Source: Chthonomonadales bacterium
Lineage (GTDB): Bacteria; Armatimonadota; Chthonomonadetes; Chthonomonadales; CAJBBX01
Length of the DNA stretch: 62,654 nucleotides
Assembly: GCA_027459625.1 (NCBI GenBank)
Contig: DAIDHP010000022.1
Span: 1-62,654, forward strand
Direction: 5' to 3'
Part shown: positions 25,271 to 35,387 of the stretch, piece by piece
How positions within the stretch are numbered: position 1 is the first letter of the stretch
Layout of the letters: every line of letters starts with the position of its first letter
Translations under genes and position numbers: made by a program
The notes under the pieces: model-generated
Told to the model about the DNA's origin: nothing
Databases searched by the model: none
Seen by the model: only the letters and a program-made list of their open reading frames with translations

Positions 25271-26209
25271 ATGACCCCGCGTGAGAAAATGATAGCGGCG
25301 CTGAATTTTCAGCCTTATGAGGGACGCCCGCCGCATATAGAGCTTGAGTTTCAGCTTACCAGAGAGGTGTTTGGAGAGGACCCCCTTGACTGGAATCGTG
25401 TGAGAGAGATTCCAAAACTTCAGTTACGTGACGCTTTGATTCGTAATGTGCAACTGTGGATTAAAGTTGCGGAAAAATACGATTATTCGGATCTTCCCGG
25501 ACTGCATTGGCTGGGATTGAATGAGGCGGCGCAAAGTTTTCAGATAGCGCGAGAGCTATCGGGGGACCGTTATCTCTTAAAATGCCACGTGGACGGAACG
25601 CTAGCCATTCCGGATGGCGCCAATTACGCCAATCTCTCTTACCGGATCGCGGATGATTTTGACGGTCTCTTGGAAGAGTTGGACAGAAACTGTGAAAACG
25701 CGTGCCGAACCATCGAGGCGTTCGCCCAGGCGGGAGCGGAAATCAACTATATGTGCTCCGACTACTGCTTCAATCAAGGTCCGTTTCTCTCCCCGAATAT
25801 GTTTCGCAAGCTTGTCACCCCATTTCTAAAAAGACAGTGCGATACGTGCAGAAAGGTCGGCATGTACGGGGTGAAACACACCGATGGCAATTTGAATCCC
25901 ATATTGGATCAAATGATCGAATGCCACCCTCATGCGTTTCATTCCATCGACCCAATGGCGGGGATGGATATTCGCGAAGTGCGAAGACAGGTGGGCAAAA
26001 AGATTGCGCTTATTGGCAATGTCGATTGCTCGAAACTGCAAAGCGGCACGAAGCAGGAGATCGAGGAGAGCGCGAGGTATTGTCTCAAATACGGGCCAAT
26101 AGATCATACCGGATACGTATTCGCCTCCAGTAACTGCATCTTCCGGGGAGTACCTCTGGAGAGTTACGACACCATGCTTGCGGTGCGCAATAGCTGGGAG
26201 GATAACTAA
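25271..26209 (+). CDS. URO-D superfamily protein, first gene of the mannoside operon
   Basis: The 312-residue protein opens MTPREKMIAALNFQPYEGRPPHIE, cut here at the usual start of corrinoid-methyltransferase-like URO-D proteins (MT-xREr-xxAal). YGVKHTDGNLNPILDQMIE and LIGNVDCSKLQSGTKQEIEE are typical barrel-end motifs. The His in KHTDG corresponds to the position often used for zinc in MtaA-type enzymes, but its partner ligands are not certain. GGAGGG precedes the start. Its place before sugar genes suggests a role in carbohydrate use rather than heme, but none is established. Confidence 0.75.
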   Translation: MTPREKMIAALNFQPYEGRPPHIELEFQLTREVFGEDPLDWNRVREIPKLQLRDALIRNVQLWIKVAEKYDYSDLPGLHWLGLNEAAQSFQIARELSGDRYLLKCHVDGTLAIPDGANYANLSYRIADDFDGLLEELDRNCENACRTIEAFAQAGAEINYMCSDYCFNQGPFLSPNMFRKLVTPFLKRQCDTCRKVGMYGVKHTDGNLNPILDQMIECHPHAFHSIDPMAGMDIREVRRQVGKKIALIGNVDCSKLQSGTKQEIEESARYCLKYGPIDHTGYVFASSNCIFRGVPLESYDTMLAVRNSWEDN

Positions 26210-26240
26210 GAGTGCGGGATCGTTGATAAGGAGGATGTCA

Positions 26241-27431
26241 ATGAAGGGTTCCTGCGAAAATGATCGCCTGCGGGGGATGGATTTCAAGAAGCATAACGAA
26301 GAGGTCGCCCGATTGTGGAAGGCTTATGGGGACCGCAAGCCGTATCGCGTCCCGATTATACTCGGTCTGAATAGTCGTTATTTTTTCAAAAATAAGGATG
26401 CGAATCCGCAAGGGCTGGATTTTCAGGAGTATATGGAGAACCCCGATGTTATGTTTGGCACGCTGCTTCGATTTGCACGATGGTCCAAATTCAATGTGCT
26501 CCAGGATCAAGAACTGGGATTGCCGGATAAATGGTATGTATCGCTGGACTTTCAGAACTTTTACGACGCCGCATGGCTCGGATGCCCTGTGGTCTATATG
26601 AAGGGGGAGGTGCCTGACACCCGGCCCGTGTTTCAGGAGTGTCCGGAAAAGGTGATGGAGAACGGATATCCCGACCCCTTCGGCGGATTGATGCAAAAGG
26701 CTCTGGAGTATTACGAGCATTTCAGGGCGTGCGCGGAAATGGAGACCTATTTGGATCGCCCCATTGAGGTGTCCCCGCCGTGGTGCGCATTGGGCTATGA
26801 CGGGCCTATGACCGTGGCGTGCAGCCTCTTCAGTCCGTTATTCGTATGCACCGCCATGGCTGCGGAGCCTGAAAGGCTTCAAACTCTGCTTGGCTTCATT
26901 AACGAAGCGATCATCAGGCGAATGAAAGCGTGGCGAGATCGATTGGGGATCCAATATCCCGTCGATGGCTGGGGTTGCGCCGACGATAGCGTCGCCCTGA
27001 TCTCCCTCAAAATGTACAAGGAGCATATCCTACCGCATCATCAAAAACTCTACGACACCTTCGCTTCGCTCAAGGAGAGAAGCATCCATCTCTGCGGTGA
27101 CGCCTCAAGGCATTTCCCTGTTTTACGGGACGAACTGCATATCGCCGCTTTCGACACAGGCTTTCCCATTGATTTCGGCAAAATTCGCCGGGAGCTTGGG
27201 CCCGATATCCGTATCAACGGCGGGCCGCATATTGATTTTTTACGCACCGCCACACCGGAACAGGTTTACGAGGGCACGCGAGAGATATTGCAATCAGGTA
27301 TTTTGGAAGGGGGGCTCTTTGTTCTTAGAGAGGGCAACAATCTGGCACCCGGCACTCCATTGGAAAACACCGAGGCGATGTACAGGGCAGGCAGGGATTT
27401 TGGCGTGTTGAAAGAACTGAAAGGGAATTAA
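26241..27431 (+). CDS. URO-D superfamily protein, second copy in the mannoside operon
   Basis: A 396-residue protein related to the URO-D fold, seen in IHLCGDASRHFPVLRDELHI, FDTGFPIDFGKIRRELG and INGGPHIDFLRTATPEQVYE near the C-terminus. The start at 26241 has AAGGAGG 6 bases upstream. It is 31 bases after the first URO-D-like gene and 12 before the ROK kinase, so it is co-transcribed. It differs clearly from its neighbour, so it is not a recent duplicate. Function unknown. Confidence 0.7.
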   Translation: MKGSCENDRLRGMDFKKHNEEVARLWKAYGDRKPYRVPIILGLNSRYFFKNKDANPQGLDFQEYMENPDVMFGTLLRFARWSKFNVLQDQELGLPDKWYVSLDFQNFYDAAWLGCPVVYMKGEVPDTRPVFQECPEKVMENGYPDPFGGLMQKALEYYEHFRACAEMETYLDRPIEVSPPWCALGYDGPMTVACSLFSPLFVCTAMAAEPERLQTLLGFINEAIIRRMKAWRDRLGIQYPVDGWGCADDSVALISLKMYKEHILPHHQKLYDTFASLKERSIHLCGDASRHFPVLRDELHIAAFDTGFPIDFGKIRRELGPDIRINGGPHIDFLRTATPEQVYEGTREILQSGILEGGLFVLREGNNLAPGTPLENTEAMYRAGRDFGVLKELKGN

Positions 27432-27443
27432 GAGGAACAAAAT

Positions 27444-28388
27444 ATGGCTACATGGGCGGCTGACGTAGGAGGAACCAGCATCAAGCTGGCGGTGATCGAT
27501 AAGGACACGATTTTGGTGAGGGATGAAATTCCCGCGCAGGCGGAAAAAGGGCTTAACCTGGCGTTGGAGCGCATGGCGGAAACTTGGATGGAATTGACCG
27601 CCAAATGCCATCTCACCCGGGACGATTGCACCGCTGTCGGGATGGCGTTTCCCGGAGTGATAGATCCCGAAACCGAACGTATTTGGACAACGCCTGCGGG
27701 AAAATTCGATGATTCCAAGGATATGGATGTGCAGGAATGGGGGAAGACTCACATCGGACGCGCCATCACCGTCTGCAACGATGCAAATGCGGCGATAGCG
27801 GGGGAGTGGCGATACGGAGCCGCGCGAGGATGCGCCAACGCCTGCATGATGACACTGGGCACGGGCGTCGGAACCGGTGTGATCGTTGAGGGAAGACCAC
27901 TGCGCGGCGGACACGGCTTGGCGGGTAACGCAGGCGGGCATTTGACGATCAATTGGGACGGCGTCGAATGCCTGTGCGGCAATATTGGCTGCGTGGAATC
28001 CGAGGGCTCCTCGTGGGCGGTGAAACGTCAGGCCCGGGAGAATCCGCTGTTCTCCTCCGACCGCATATCCAAAGAACCTTTAATCGATTACGAGGCGATA
28101 TTCCGTCTCGCACGGGAAGGGGACGCACTGGCGAAGGATTTGCTTGAGCGAAGCCTGCGCGCTTGGGCCATCGGGGCGGTGAACATGGTGAACTGTTACG
28201 ATCCGGAGGTGCTGATACTCGGCGGCGGCGTGATGCGATCCGCGGACATTATTGTGCCTTATGTCCAGGAATACATTCGCAAACGCGCTTGGGCGCAATG
28301 GGAGGTTCCCGTGGTCCCTGCGAAACTGGGAAACGATGCGGGAATGCTGGGAATAGCCTATCTTGCTGCGAACCGGCTAGGAGAGTAG
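27444..28388 (+). CDS. ROK-family sugar kinase
   Basis: The 314-residue protein has the ROK phosphate loop DVGGTSIKLAVID (7-19), the TLGTGVGTGVIVEG stretch and the zinc motif CLCGNIGCVES. ROK kinases phosphorylate glucose, mannose, fructose or similar sugars with ATP. Followed 8 bases later by a mannose-6-phosphate isomerase, it probably makes mannose-6-phosphate from mannose freed by the alpha-mannosidase downstream. The stop is TAG, showing that TAG is a working stop codon in this genome. Confidence 0.88.
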   Translation: MATWAADVGGTSIKLAVIDKDTILVRDEIPAQAEKGLNLALERMAETWMELTAKCHLTRDDCTAVGMAFPGVIDPETERIWTTPAGKFDDSKDMDVQEWGKTHIGRAITVCNDANAAIAGEWRYGAARGCANACMMTLGTGVGTGVIVEGRPLRGGHGLAGNAGGHLTINWDGVECLCGNIGCVESEGSSWAVKRQARENPLFSSDRISKEPLIDYEAIFRLAREGDALAKDLLERSLRAWAIGAVNMVNCYDPEVLILGGGVMRSADIIVPYVQEYIRKRAWAQWEVPVVPAKLGNDAGMLGIAYLAANRLGE

Positions 28389-28395
28389 CCCCTTA

Positions 28396-30171
28396 ATGTA
28401 CTTCAGCAATTACGATAAGTCTCCTTGTGTAACGGTGAAATATCCCCGTACATGCGCATGGCGCGGATGGCGGGAGATCGGCGAAAGGCTGAACGATTCC
28501 GTGCGGGAACATGGCACGTCTCGCACGGTTTTGGCTGTGGATTGTTACACAGGCGTGAATGACGAGGAAATCCTGCCGAACTTAGTTCGCGCCCTCTCCC
28601 CGACCCTCGTGATCGATGTGGCGCAAGAGATGAAATCTCCGGATCGGATCGAGACAATGGTGGCTCCATATCTCGGCGACGATCCGGTGTTCGGCAAGCT
28701 GACATACTTGAATCTTGAGGATTTCTTCGAGGCGGAGCATTTGGCGGAAATGCGGCGCTGCATCGAATCCGTGAGGGAGGGGCTGGTCCTTGTATACGGC
28801 GTAGGTGCGACGTTGGTGGCTCCGGAACCGGATATCCTGGTTTACGCCGATCTCGCCAGATGGGAGGCGCAATTGCGATTCCGTCGGGATGAGATATCCA
28901 ACCTCGGCGTGACATCCCGCACGGCGCATGCCGCCCAGCAATATAAAAGGGCGTTTTTCGTGGATTGGCGGGTTTGCGACAAGCATAAGACGGCTTTGAT
29001 CGACCGTTGGGATTTCCTACTGGACACCAACACTCAGGGCGACCCGAAGCTGGCGACTGGCGACTCCGTACGTACGGGTTTGCGCAAAACCGCCCGACAA
29101 CCCTTTCGAGTGGTTCCCTATTTCGATATGGCTCCATGGGGAGGTCAATGGATGAAGCGGGTCTGCGATCTTGATCCCGGCATGGAGAATTATGGGTGGT
29201 GTTTTGATTGTGTTCCGGAAGAGAATAGCCTGCAGTTGCGTTTTGATGACGTGACGATTGAGTTGCCTGCGATTGACCTCGTATTCTTTCAACCCAGAGA
29301 GCTTTTAGGGGATGCCGTTCACGCAAGATTTGGAACGGAGTTTCCGATACGATTCGATTTCCTGGATACCATGGGGGGAGGCAGCCTTAGCTTTCAGGTT
29401 CATCCGCTTACCGAATACATACAACGGCATTTCGGCATGCATTACACTCAGGACGAGAGCTACTACATGCTGGATGCCGGTGACGATTCCTGCGTCTATT
29501 TGGGTCTCAAGGAGGGGATTGACCCTCGTGAGATGGCATCGGATCTTTACGCCGCGCAACGGGGCGAGAAACCCTTTCCCGATGAGAAATATGTGAACCG
29601 TTGGCAAGCGAAGAAGCACGATCATTTTCTCATTCCCGCCGGAACCTGTCATTGCTCGGGGAAAAACGGGATGGTGCTTGAGATTAGCGCCACGCCGTAT
29701 ATTTTCACGTTCAAAATGTGGGATTGGGGGAGAATGGGGTTGGATGGCAAGCCCCGTCCCGTGCACCTCGGGCATGGATTGGTGAATGTGCAATGGGACC
29801 GAACCACGCAGTGGGTTCGTGAAAACTTGGTGAATAGGATCACCCCGATAGGTTCCGGACCGGGATGGACTGCGGAGAGAACCGGTTTGCACAAACGTGA
29901 ATTCATAGAAACACATCGGCACTGGTTCACGGATCGCACTCCTCACGACACTCAAGGCGGAGTGAATGTGTTGAACCTGGTGGAGGGTGAAGCCGCGATA
30001 TTGGAGAGCCCGGACAATGCGTTTGATCCTTTCGAGGTTCATTACGCGGAGACGTTCATAGTACCCGCCGCCGTGGGCGGGTATTCCATTCGACCTTACG
30101 GTGATTCAAAAAGCAAAAAATACGCCACGATCAAGGCGCTGGTCCGCACGGAAGCGAGGACGAACCGGTAA
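28396..30171 (+). CDS. Class I mannose-6-phosphate isomerase with an extra N-terminal domain
   Basis: Converts mannose-6-phosphate to fructose-6-phosphate. The C-terminal two thirds (from about residue 270) hold the type I cupin features: SLSFQVHPLTEYI, with the zinc-binding His, and IPAGTCHCSGKNGMVLEIS. The first ~250 residues look like a nucleoside-kinase-type fold (TVLAVDCYTG, LVLVYGVGATL, DILVYADLARWEA), but no GxxxxGK[ST] loop is present, so it is probably not an active kinase. At 591 residues it is far longer than ordinary ManA (about 300-400). Context supports mannose use. Confidence 0.85.
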   Translation: MYFSNYDKSPCVTVKYPRTCAWRGWREIGERLNDSVREHGTSRTVLAVDCYTGVNDEEILPNLVRALSPTLVIDVAQEMKSPDRIETMVAPYLGDDPVFGKLTYLNLEDFFEAEHLAEMRRCIESVREGLVLVYGVGATLVAPEPDILVYADLARWEAQLRFRRDEISNLGVTSRTAHAAQQYKRAFFVDWRVCDKHKTALIDRWDFLLDTNTQGDPKLATGDSVRTGLRKTARQPFRVVPYFDMAPWGGQWMKRVCDLDPGMENYGWCFDCVPEENSLQLRFDDVTIELPAIDLVFFQPRELLGDAVHARFGTEFPIRFDFLDTMGGGSLSFQVHPLTEYIQRHFGMHYTQDESYYMLDAGDDSCVYLGLKEGIDPREMASDLYAAQRGEKPFPDEKYVNRWQAKKHDHFLIPAGTCHCSGKNGMVLEISATPYIFTFKMWDWGRMGLDGKPRPVHLGHGLVNVQWDRTTQWVRENLVNRITPIGSGPGWTAERTGLHKREFIETHRHWFTDRTPHDTQGGVNVLNLVEGEAAILESPDNAFDPFEVHYAETFIVPAAVGGYSIRPYGDSKSKKYATIKALVRTEARTNR

Positions 30172-30302
30172 TTTCGAGTTGCGAGATTCAGACTGGTCGT
30201 CCATATCCGTTAATCTCTCTTTGGCGGCACTTGCATTTCAAGGATGGATATCATACGGATTGGACGATGATTTGCTCGAAAAAGTAATACGGGAGAACTG
30301 TT

Positions 30303-31673
30303 ATGTCACATGAGGAAATGGAAAACAAATCAGGCAGCATGTCGTACTTGATGCTGATTACGGTGGTGGCGGCGTTGGGGGGATTGTTGTTCGGATACGA
30401 TACGGCCGTGATATCCGGTGCGGTGGGATTCCTGCAAAAGCATTTTCAACTCAACGCCGGTTTGGAGGGGTTTGCGGCGTCCAGCGCCTTGATTGGATGT
30501 ATTTTCGGGGCGCTTTTCGGTGGTCCGTTAAGCGACCGTTACGGCCGCAAGAGCGTAATGATTTCCTGCGCCATTCTATTCGCTCTTTCCGGCGTCGCCT
30601 CCGCCTTGCCGCATACTCTAACCCAGTTCGTTTGGGCGCGGTTTTTCGGAGGGTTCGCCATAGGCGCTGTCTCGGTGGTCTCCCCCCTTTATATTGCGGA
30701 GATCGCCCCGGAGAAGATTCGCGGAACTCTTGTGTCGCTCTACCAGCTTGCAATTGTTATTGGCATACTCGTTGTGTTCTTTGTGAACATGTTGATCCAG
30801 CGTTTGGGGAACGAGGCGTGGAATGTGGCGTATGGGTGGAGATGGATGCTGGGCTCCCTGGTATTTCCCTCCGGACTGTTCGGAATTCTTGCAATCGGGA
30901 TACCGGAAAGCCCACGCTGGCTCATGAAAATGGGGCGGCGGGAAGCCGCATCTGAAATCCTCGTTCGAGTAGGCGGGCAAGCGAACGCTTCGCGGGAAAT
31001 CCGACAAATTGAGGATTCCCTCCAGCAAGAGACGAGTTCCTTTTCGGAACTCTTCACTGGTGGTTACAAACCGGCGCTGGTTGTGGGGGTGGTGCTTGCC
31101 GTTATCTGCCAATTCAGCGGTATAAACGCAATAATGTATTACGCCCCTGAGATTTTCAGAGCCATCGGGGTGGCAAGAAACGCCGCTTTCGCTGAAACCG
31201 TTTCCGTCGGGATGGTCAACCTGATATTCACATTCGTCGCGATATGGCTCGTCGACAGGGCGGGAAGGAAAGCCCTTTTGGTGGTAGGCTCCATTGTACA
31301 GGTGATCGCCCTAACGGCGGTTGGGCTAATGTATGCGATGCACGCAGGAGGGATGTGGCTGTTGGTTTTCGTACTGCTATTTATCGCCGCCTTCGCATCC
31401 GCCATGGGGCCGATTCCGTGGATTATCATCTCAGAAATATTCCCCACCAAAATACGCGGTCGCGCCATGGCGATCGCCGTTCTCGTGATCTGGGTTGCGG
31501 ATTACATTGTTTCTCAGACTTTCCCCATGCTTGCCAAGGGAATCGGGGACGCGAAAACCTTCTGGATATACGCAATTTGCAGTTTTCTTGGATTGATCTT
31601 TATTCTTTTCAAGGTTCCTGAAACCAAGGGTAAAACCTTGGAGGAGATTGAACGCTCATGGATTGGAAAATAA
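30303..31673 (+). CDS. Sugar-porter family MFS transporter
   Basis: A 456-residue, 12-helix transporter with sugar-porter signatures: GGLLFGYDTAVISGA near the start, SDRYGRKSVM between helices 2 and 3, IPESPRWLMK mid-protein and VPETKGKTLEEIE at the end. It probably imports mannose or a mannoside by proton symport. It follows the isomerase gene by 131 bases and the next gene's start lies 17 bases after it. Confidence 0.93.
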   Translation: MSHEEMENKSGSMSYLMLITVVAALGGLLFGYDTAVISGAVGFLQKHFQLNAGLEGFAASSALIGCIFGALFGGPLSDRYGRKSVMISCAILFALSGVASALPHTLTQFVWARFFGGFAIGAVSVVSPLYIAEIAPEKIRGTLVSLYQLAIVIGILVVFFVNMLIQRLGNEAWNVAYGWRWMLGSLVFPSGLFGILAIGIPESPRWLMKMGRREAASEILVRVGGQANASREIRQIEDSLQQETSSFSELFTGGYKPALVVGVVLAVICQFSGINAIMYYAPEIFRAIGVARNAAFAETVSVGMVNLIFTFVAIWLVDRAGRKALLVVGSIVQVIALTAVGLMYAMHAGGMWLLVFVLLFIAAFASAMGPIPWIIISEIFPTKIRGRAMAIAVLVIWVADYIVSQTFPMLAKGIGDAKTFWIYAICSFLGLIFILFKVPETKGKTLEEIERSWIGK

Positions 31674-31690
31674 GACGAAAGGATGTCGAG

Positions 31691-34600
31691 ATGGAGTGTC
31701 AATTGAGGTTAATGCGTAATCGTTTCGCACGGAATGCCAAACGCTGTTTGGTGACAATTAAATTCTTGCCGATACTTTTATTGTGGACATGTTTGGGTCT
31801 CTCGGCTCACGCATCTCCGGAAACTATCTGGAGCATAGGCGTGAAGGACAACTCGGGGAGGGAGTTCGCTTTATTCGGAAACTACGGCGAGTACGCCAGC
31901 CACTTTCCGTCGAACTACACTTATTATATCGGTAAAAGCATCGCGTCGGACTGGCCATACATCCAGCCAGGTCCGGTGGATTCGTGGGCGGGAAACGTGG
32001 CGCATTCCCTCTCCATCGCGTTTCCTCTCGAATCCGTGCCAGCAGGCGAATGTACGCTGGTGTTGGATATCGTCAGCGCACAGGGACAGGCTCCGCCCAC
32101 GTTGAAAATCTCCATCAACGGCGCCCCCATGCTTTTAAAACTGCCGCCAGGCCCGGGGGATATCGTTCTCAGCGATGAAAAAGCGGCGCATCCGCAATCT
32201 TTTCGATTGCAGTTCAATCCCAAATTCCTGAAAGCGGGGAGCAATCGTATCACGATAACCACCATCTCCGGAAGTTGGGTTCTATATGACGCACTTCATC
32301 TGGAAACCGATCCGGATGTCAAACCGTTATTCCTAAGCAACGCCTCTCTCCTGTCGGACTTTTTCTTTTTGCGAAGGCAAGGGAAACTAATGCAAGTGGT
32401 CACGTTGAATGTATATAACGACGACACTCCCGGCACGGGCGAAGCGGTAATTTCCTATAATGGTACGACGGAAAGGCAAAGCGTCGCCCTTGGAGTTGGA
32501 GATAATAGCCTTGCCTTGGCTATCAACCCTGTGAAGGCTCCTACGCCTGTGACCGTTCACCTCTTGTTTCGCGATCATGATGTCACTGTTAAGGGTGAGG
32601 CGAAGCCGCAGCGTAAATGGACGGTATGCATCGTTCCGTCCGTCCACATTGACGTGGGATACACGGAATTGCAGTCCGTTGTGAGACAGCGTCATGATGA
32701 GAACTTGGATAATGTGATAAAGATTTGCGAAGCCGATCCGAATTTCCGCTGGAATATCGAGGGGAGTTGGGTTGTGCAGAACTACCTCGCGGATCGCCCG
32801 GCATCGCAAAGGAAAAAACTCATCAAGCTCCTACAAGAGGGAAGGATTGAGCTAACCGCCGGATATTTCAACATGCTGACCGGTTTGATGTCCAACGAGG
32901 AGATGAATCGATACGCCTATGTGTCCGCGTATTACCACAGGAAATACGGCTTCCCGTTGGTTTCCGCCGACCTCACGGACGTACCCTCCGCGAACATGGG
33001 CTTGGAGATGGCTTTGGCGGGCAGCGGGATACGCTTCTTCGCGGAAGGAGTCAACCAGACGCGCGCTCTAACACTCGCCAACTCCAACATCCACACCCCC
33101 TTCTATTGGGAGGGGGCTGACGGATCGCGACTGCTATGCTGGCTTAGCAATGGTTACGGGCAAAGCATTTGGATGGATCAGAACACGAACGCTTCTCAAT
33201 CCGAAACCGAGGATTGGATTAGGAGCATCGTCAACGGTTATAACAATGAAAACTACCCATACAATCTCATCTATGTATACGGGGCGATGTATGAAAACTC
33301 GATTATCGATCTGAATTACGGCAAATTGGCGGAAAAATGGGATGCTCACTGGGCTTATCCGAAATTGGAATTGGTGACGGAATCGCAGTTCTTCCGCCAG
33401 GCGGAAAAAGAGTATGGCAATCATTTTCCGGTGGTGCGGGGAAGCTTTGGATCCTTTTGGGAGGATGGAGCGGGTTCCACTGCGTTGGAAACGACGATGA
33501 ATCGCAATTCGCAGCGCAGAATAACTCAAGCCCAGACGTTGTGGTCTCTGGCGAACCTGCTTGGCAACCGGACGGCGTATCCGGTGAGCAAGTTTGATTC
33601 CGATTGGCAGCAGATATTCCTCTACGATGAACACACTTGGGGCGCGGCGGGTTCCATCTCGGATCCGGATTCCTCCATGACCAAGACGCAGTGGGCGGTG
33701 AAGAAACAATACGCCTTCACGGCGATGAAGGAGACGAATACGCTTCTCGCCGAAGGTTTGTCCGCATATATCAAATCCGTTCCCGCGCGTCCTGGTGACA
33801 TCGTCGTATGCAACACACACTCATGGGAGCAGAGCGGTTTGACGCCTGTTCCGGAAGGGTTGCCGAATACGATCCATATCGTGGATTCCAATGGTAAAAC
33901 CGTTCCCACCCAAAAGATACAGGGAGTCGAATACTTCTATGCGGAGAATGTGCCTGGTTTGGGTTATCGCACCTACCGCCTTCAAAATGGAAGGACGAAA
34001 ACATCGGTGACCGAGGTTCAATCGCAGGTGATGGAAAATCGGTTTTATCGAATCCGCCTCTCTCCGAAGCGGGGAATTGACAGCGTAATCGATCGTGAGA
34101 CCGGTAAAAACTTAGTTGACTCCACTGCGCCTTACTTCCTTGGACAGGTGATCTACGCATCCGGCGCGGACGGAACGCGGCTCATTAACAGTGACCTGAC
34201 TCAGCCCGTACCGCCCGTGCGCATCAATAACGATGGCAATCCGCTCGAGGCACCCGCGCAAACGATACTCGTCACGCCCGAAAAGATTTTGTCCATCTCG
34301 CCTGTTCATAAAGGGGCGCTCTTTTCGTATGTCACAATCACCTCCGAAATCCAAGGGGTGGCTCAAATCACCACGGATGTGCGCCTGTATAACCGGATCA
34401 AAAGAATTGAGTTTGATATCAATATGATGAAGACCCCCATCCGGTTAAAAGAGGCGATGTACGTGGCGTTTCCATTCCAAGTGCGTAAGCCCCATGTAAT
34501 TATGGACACTACGGAGGCGATCATTGATCCCGTTCGCGATATGATCAAAGGTTCCTGCAACGACTGGTACTCCATTCGCGACTGGGTTTCCGAGGGGTCT

Positions 34601-35161
34601 GCAAGGGGAGAGGACATCGTGTGGTCTTCACCTGATGCGCCATTGATCACTTTGAGCGATATCAATCGGGGCGAGTGGTATGCACGACCGCATATCACCA
34701 ATGGCTACGTCTTCTCCTATGTGATGAATAATTACTGGTTCACCAACTACAAGGCGGATCAGGGGGGAGCCTTCCGCTTCCGCTACGCCATCACCTCCTC
34801 CGCGCATAAGATATCCGCGTTGAGATGCGAACAATTCGCGAACGCCTTTCCCGGCGAGTTGCCGGACGGGATATCGCAAGGGGTAAGCAAAGAGGATCGC
34901 ATTCCGGTCCGGTTGCAAGGTGGGAATGTGTCCATGGTCACCATGAAGAAGGCGCAGGACGGATATGGCTATATCCTCAGAATTCGCAATCTTGCTGACA
35001 AAGCGACGCAAGCGCATCTGTTTATATCTCAAACGAGAATGCGTCATGCGGAGTTGGATAACCTCATAGAGGAGAAAATCAAACCGTTGACCGTTAAATC
35101 CGGCGGGATAACGATCGATCTTAAACCAATGGCTACGGCTACGGTGCGAATTTACCCGTAA
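31691..35161 (+). CDS. Secreted glycoside hydrolase family 38 alpha-mannosidase-like enzyme
   Basis: The 1156-residue protein has a signal peptide (LPILLLWTCLGLSAHA). An N-terminal domain (ETIWSIGVKDNSGREF) resembles domain III of family 4 polysaccharide lyases and may bind carbohydrate. The GH38 catalytic barrel starts with HIDVGYT (His at about 319), the zinc site of the family, with the nucleophile region SADLTDVPSANM near 427. Beta-rich C-terminal domains follow. It should release mannose outside the cell or in the periplasm for the co-encoded porter, kinase and isomerase. The start at 31691 has AAGGA 9 bases upstream. Confidence 0.88.
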   Translation: MECQLRLMRNRFARNAKRCLVTIKFLPILLLWTCLGLSAHASPETIWSIGVKDNSGREFALFGNYGEYASHFPSNYTYYIGKSIASDWPYIQPGPVDSWAGNVAHSLSIAFPLESVPAGECTLVLDIVSAQGQAPPTLKISINGAPMLLKLPPGPGDIVLSDEKAAHPQSFRLQFNPKFLKAGSNRITITTISGSWVLYDALHLETDPDVKPLFLSNASLLSDFFFLRRQGKLMQVVTLNVYNDDTPGTGEAVISYNGTTERQSVALGVGDNSLALAINPVKAPTPVTVHLLFRDHDVTVKGEAKPQRKWTVCIVPSVHIDVGYTELQSVVRQRHDENLDNVIKICEADPNFRWNIEGSWVVQNYLADRPASQRKKLIKLLQEGRIELTAGYFNMLTGLMSNEEMNRYAYVSAYYHRKYGFPLVSADLTDVPSANMGLEMALAGSGIRFFAEGVNQTRALTLANSNIHTPFYWEGADGSRLLCWLSNGYGQSIWMDQNTNASQSETEDWIRSIVNGYNNENYPYNLIYVYGAMYENSIIDLNYGKLAEKWDAHWAYPKLELVTESQFFRQAEKEYGNHFPVVRGSFGSFWEDGAGSTALETTMNRNSQRRITQAQTLWSLANLLGNRTAYPVSKFDSDWQQIFLYDEHTWGAAGSISDPDSSMTKTQWAVKKQYAFTAMKETNTLLAEGLSAYIKSVPARPGDIVVCNTHSWEQSGLTPVPEGLPNTIHIVDSNGKTVPTQKIQGVEYFYAENVPGLGYRTYRLQNGRTKTSVTEVQSQVMENRFYRIRLSPKRGIDSVIDRETGKNLVDSTAPYFLGQVIYASGADGTRLINSDLTQPVPPVRINNDGNPLEAPAQTILVTPEKILSISPVHKGALFSYVTITSEIQGVAQITTDVRLYNRIKRIEFDINMMKTPIRLKEAMYVAFPFQVRKPHVIMDTTEAIIDPVRDMIKGSCNDWYSIRDWVSEGSARGEDIVWSSPDAPLITLSDINRGEWYARPHITNGYVFSYVMNNYWFTNYKADQGGAFRFRYAITSSAHKISALRCEQFANAFPGELPDGISQGVSKEDRIPVRLQGGNVSMVTMKKAQDGYGYILRIRNLADKATQAHLFISQTRMRHAELDNLIEEKIKPLTVKSGGITIDLKPMATATVRIYP

Positions 35162-35350
35162 AAGGTGAATATCCGCCCTCGCCTTGTTAAATGTTTTACG
35201 AGTATTGCAAGCTTGATAATGTGTGTGGAAAAGTTCAAAAAGCATTGATGATGGGATAATGTGGAAAAGATTGGGCTGAAAGCATATCCTGATTATCCTA
35301 TTCATCGATGCTATCACTTTTATGTGAAACTCTGCTTGTGAGTTGAACGG

Positions 35351-35378
35351 GGAGGGCGCCGGCAATTGGCGCACCTCC
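35351..35378 (-). terminator. Hairpin after the S55 gene
   Basis: GCGCC (35356-35360) pairs with GGCGC (35368-35372), extended by GGAGG/CCTCC across a one-base bulge. It lies just past the stop of the minus-strand S55 gene. No T-run follows, so this is a tentative terminator. Confidence 0.4.
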
Positions 35379-35387
35379 TCGCACTGT

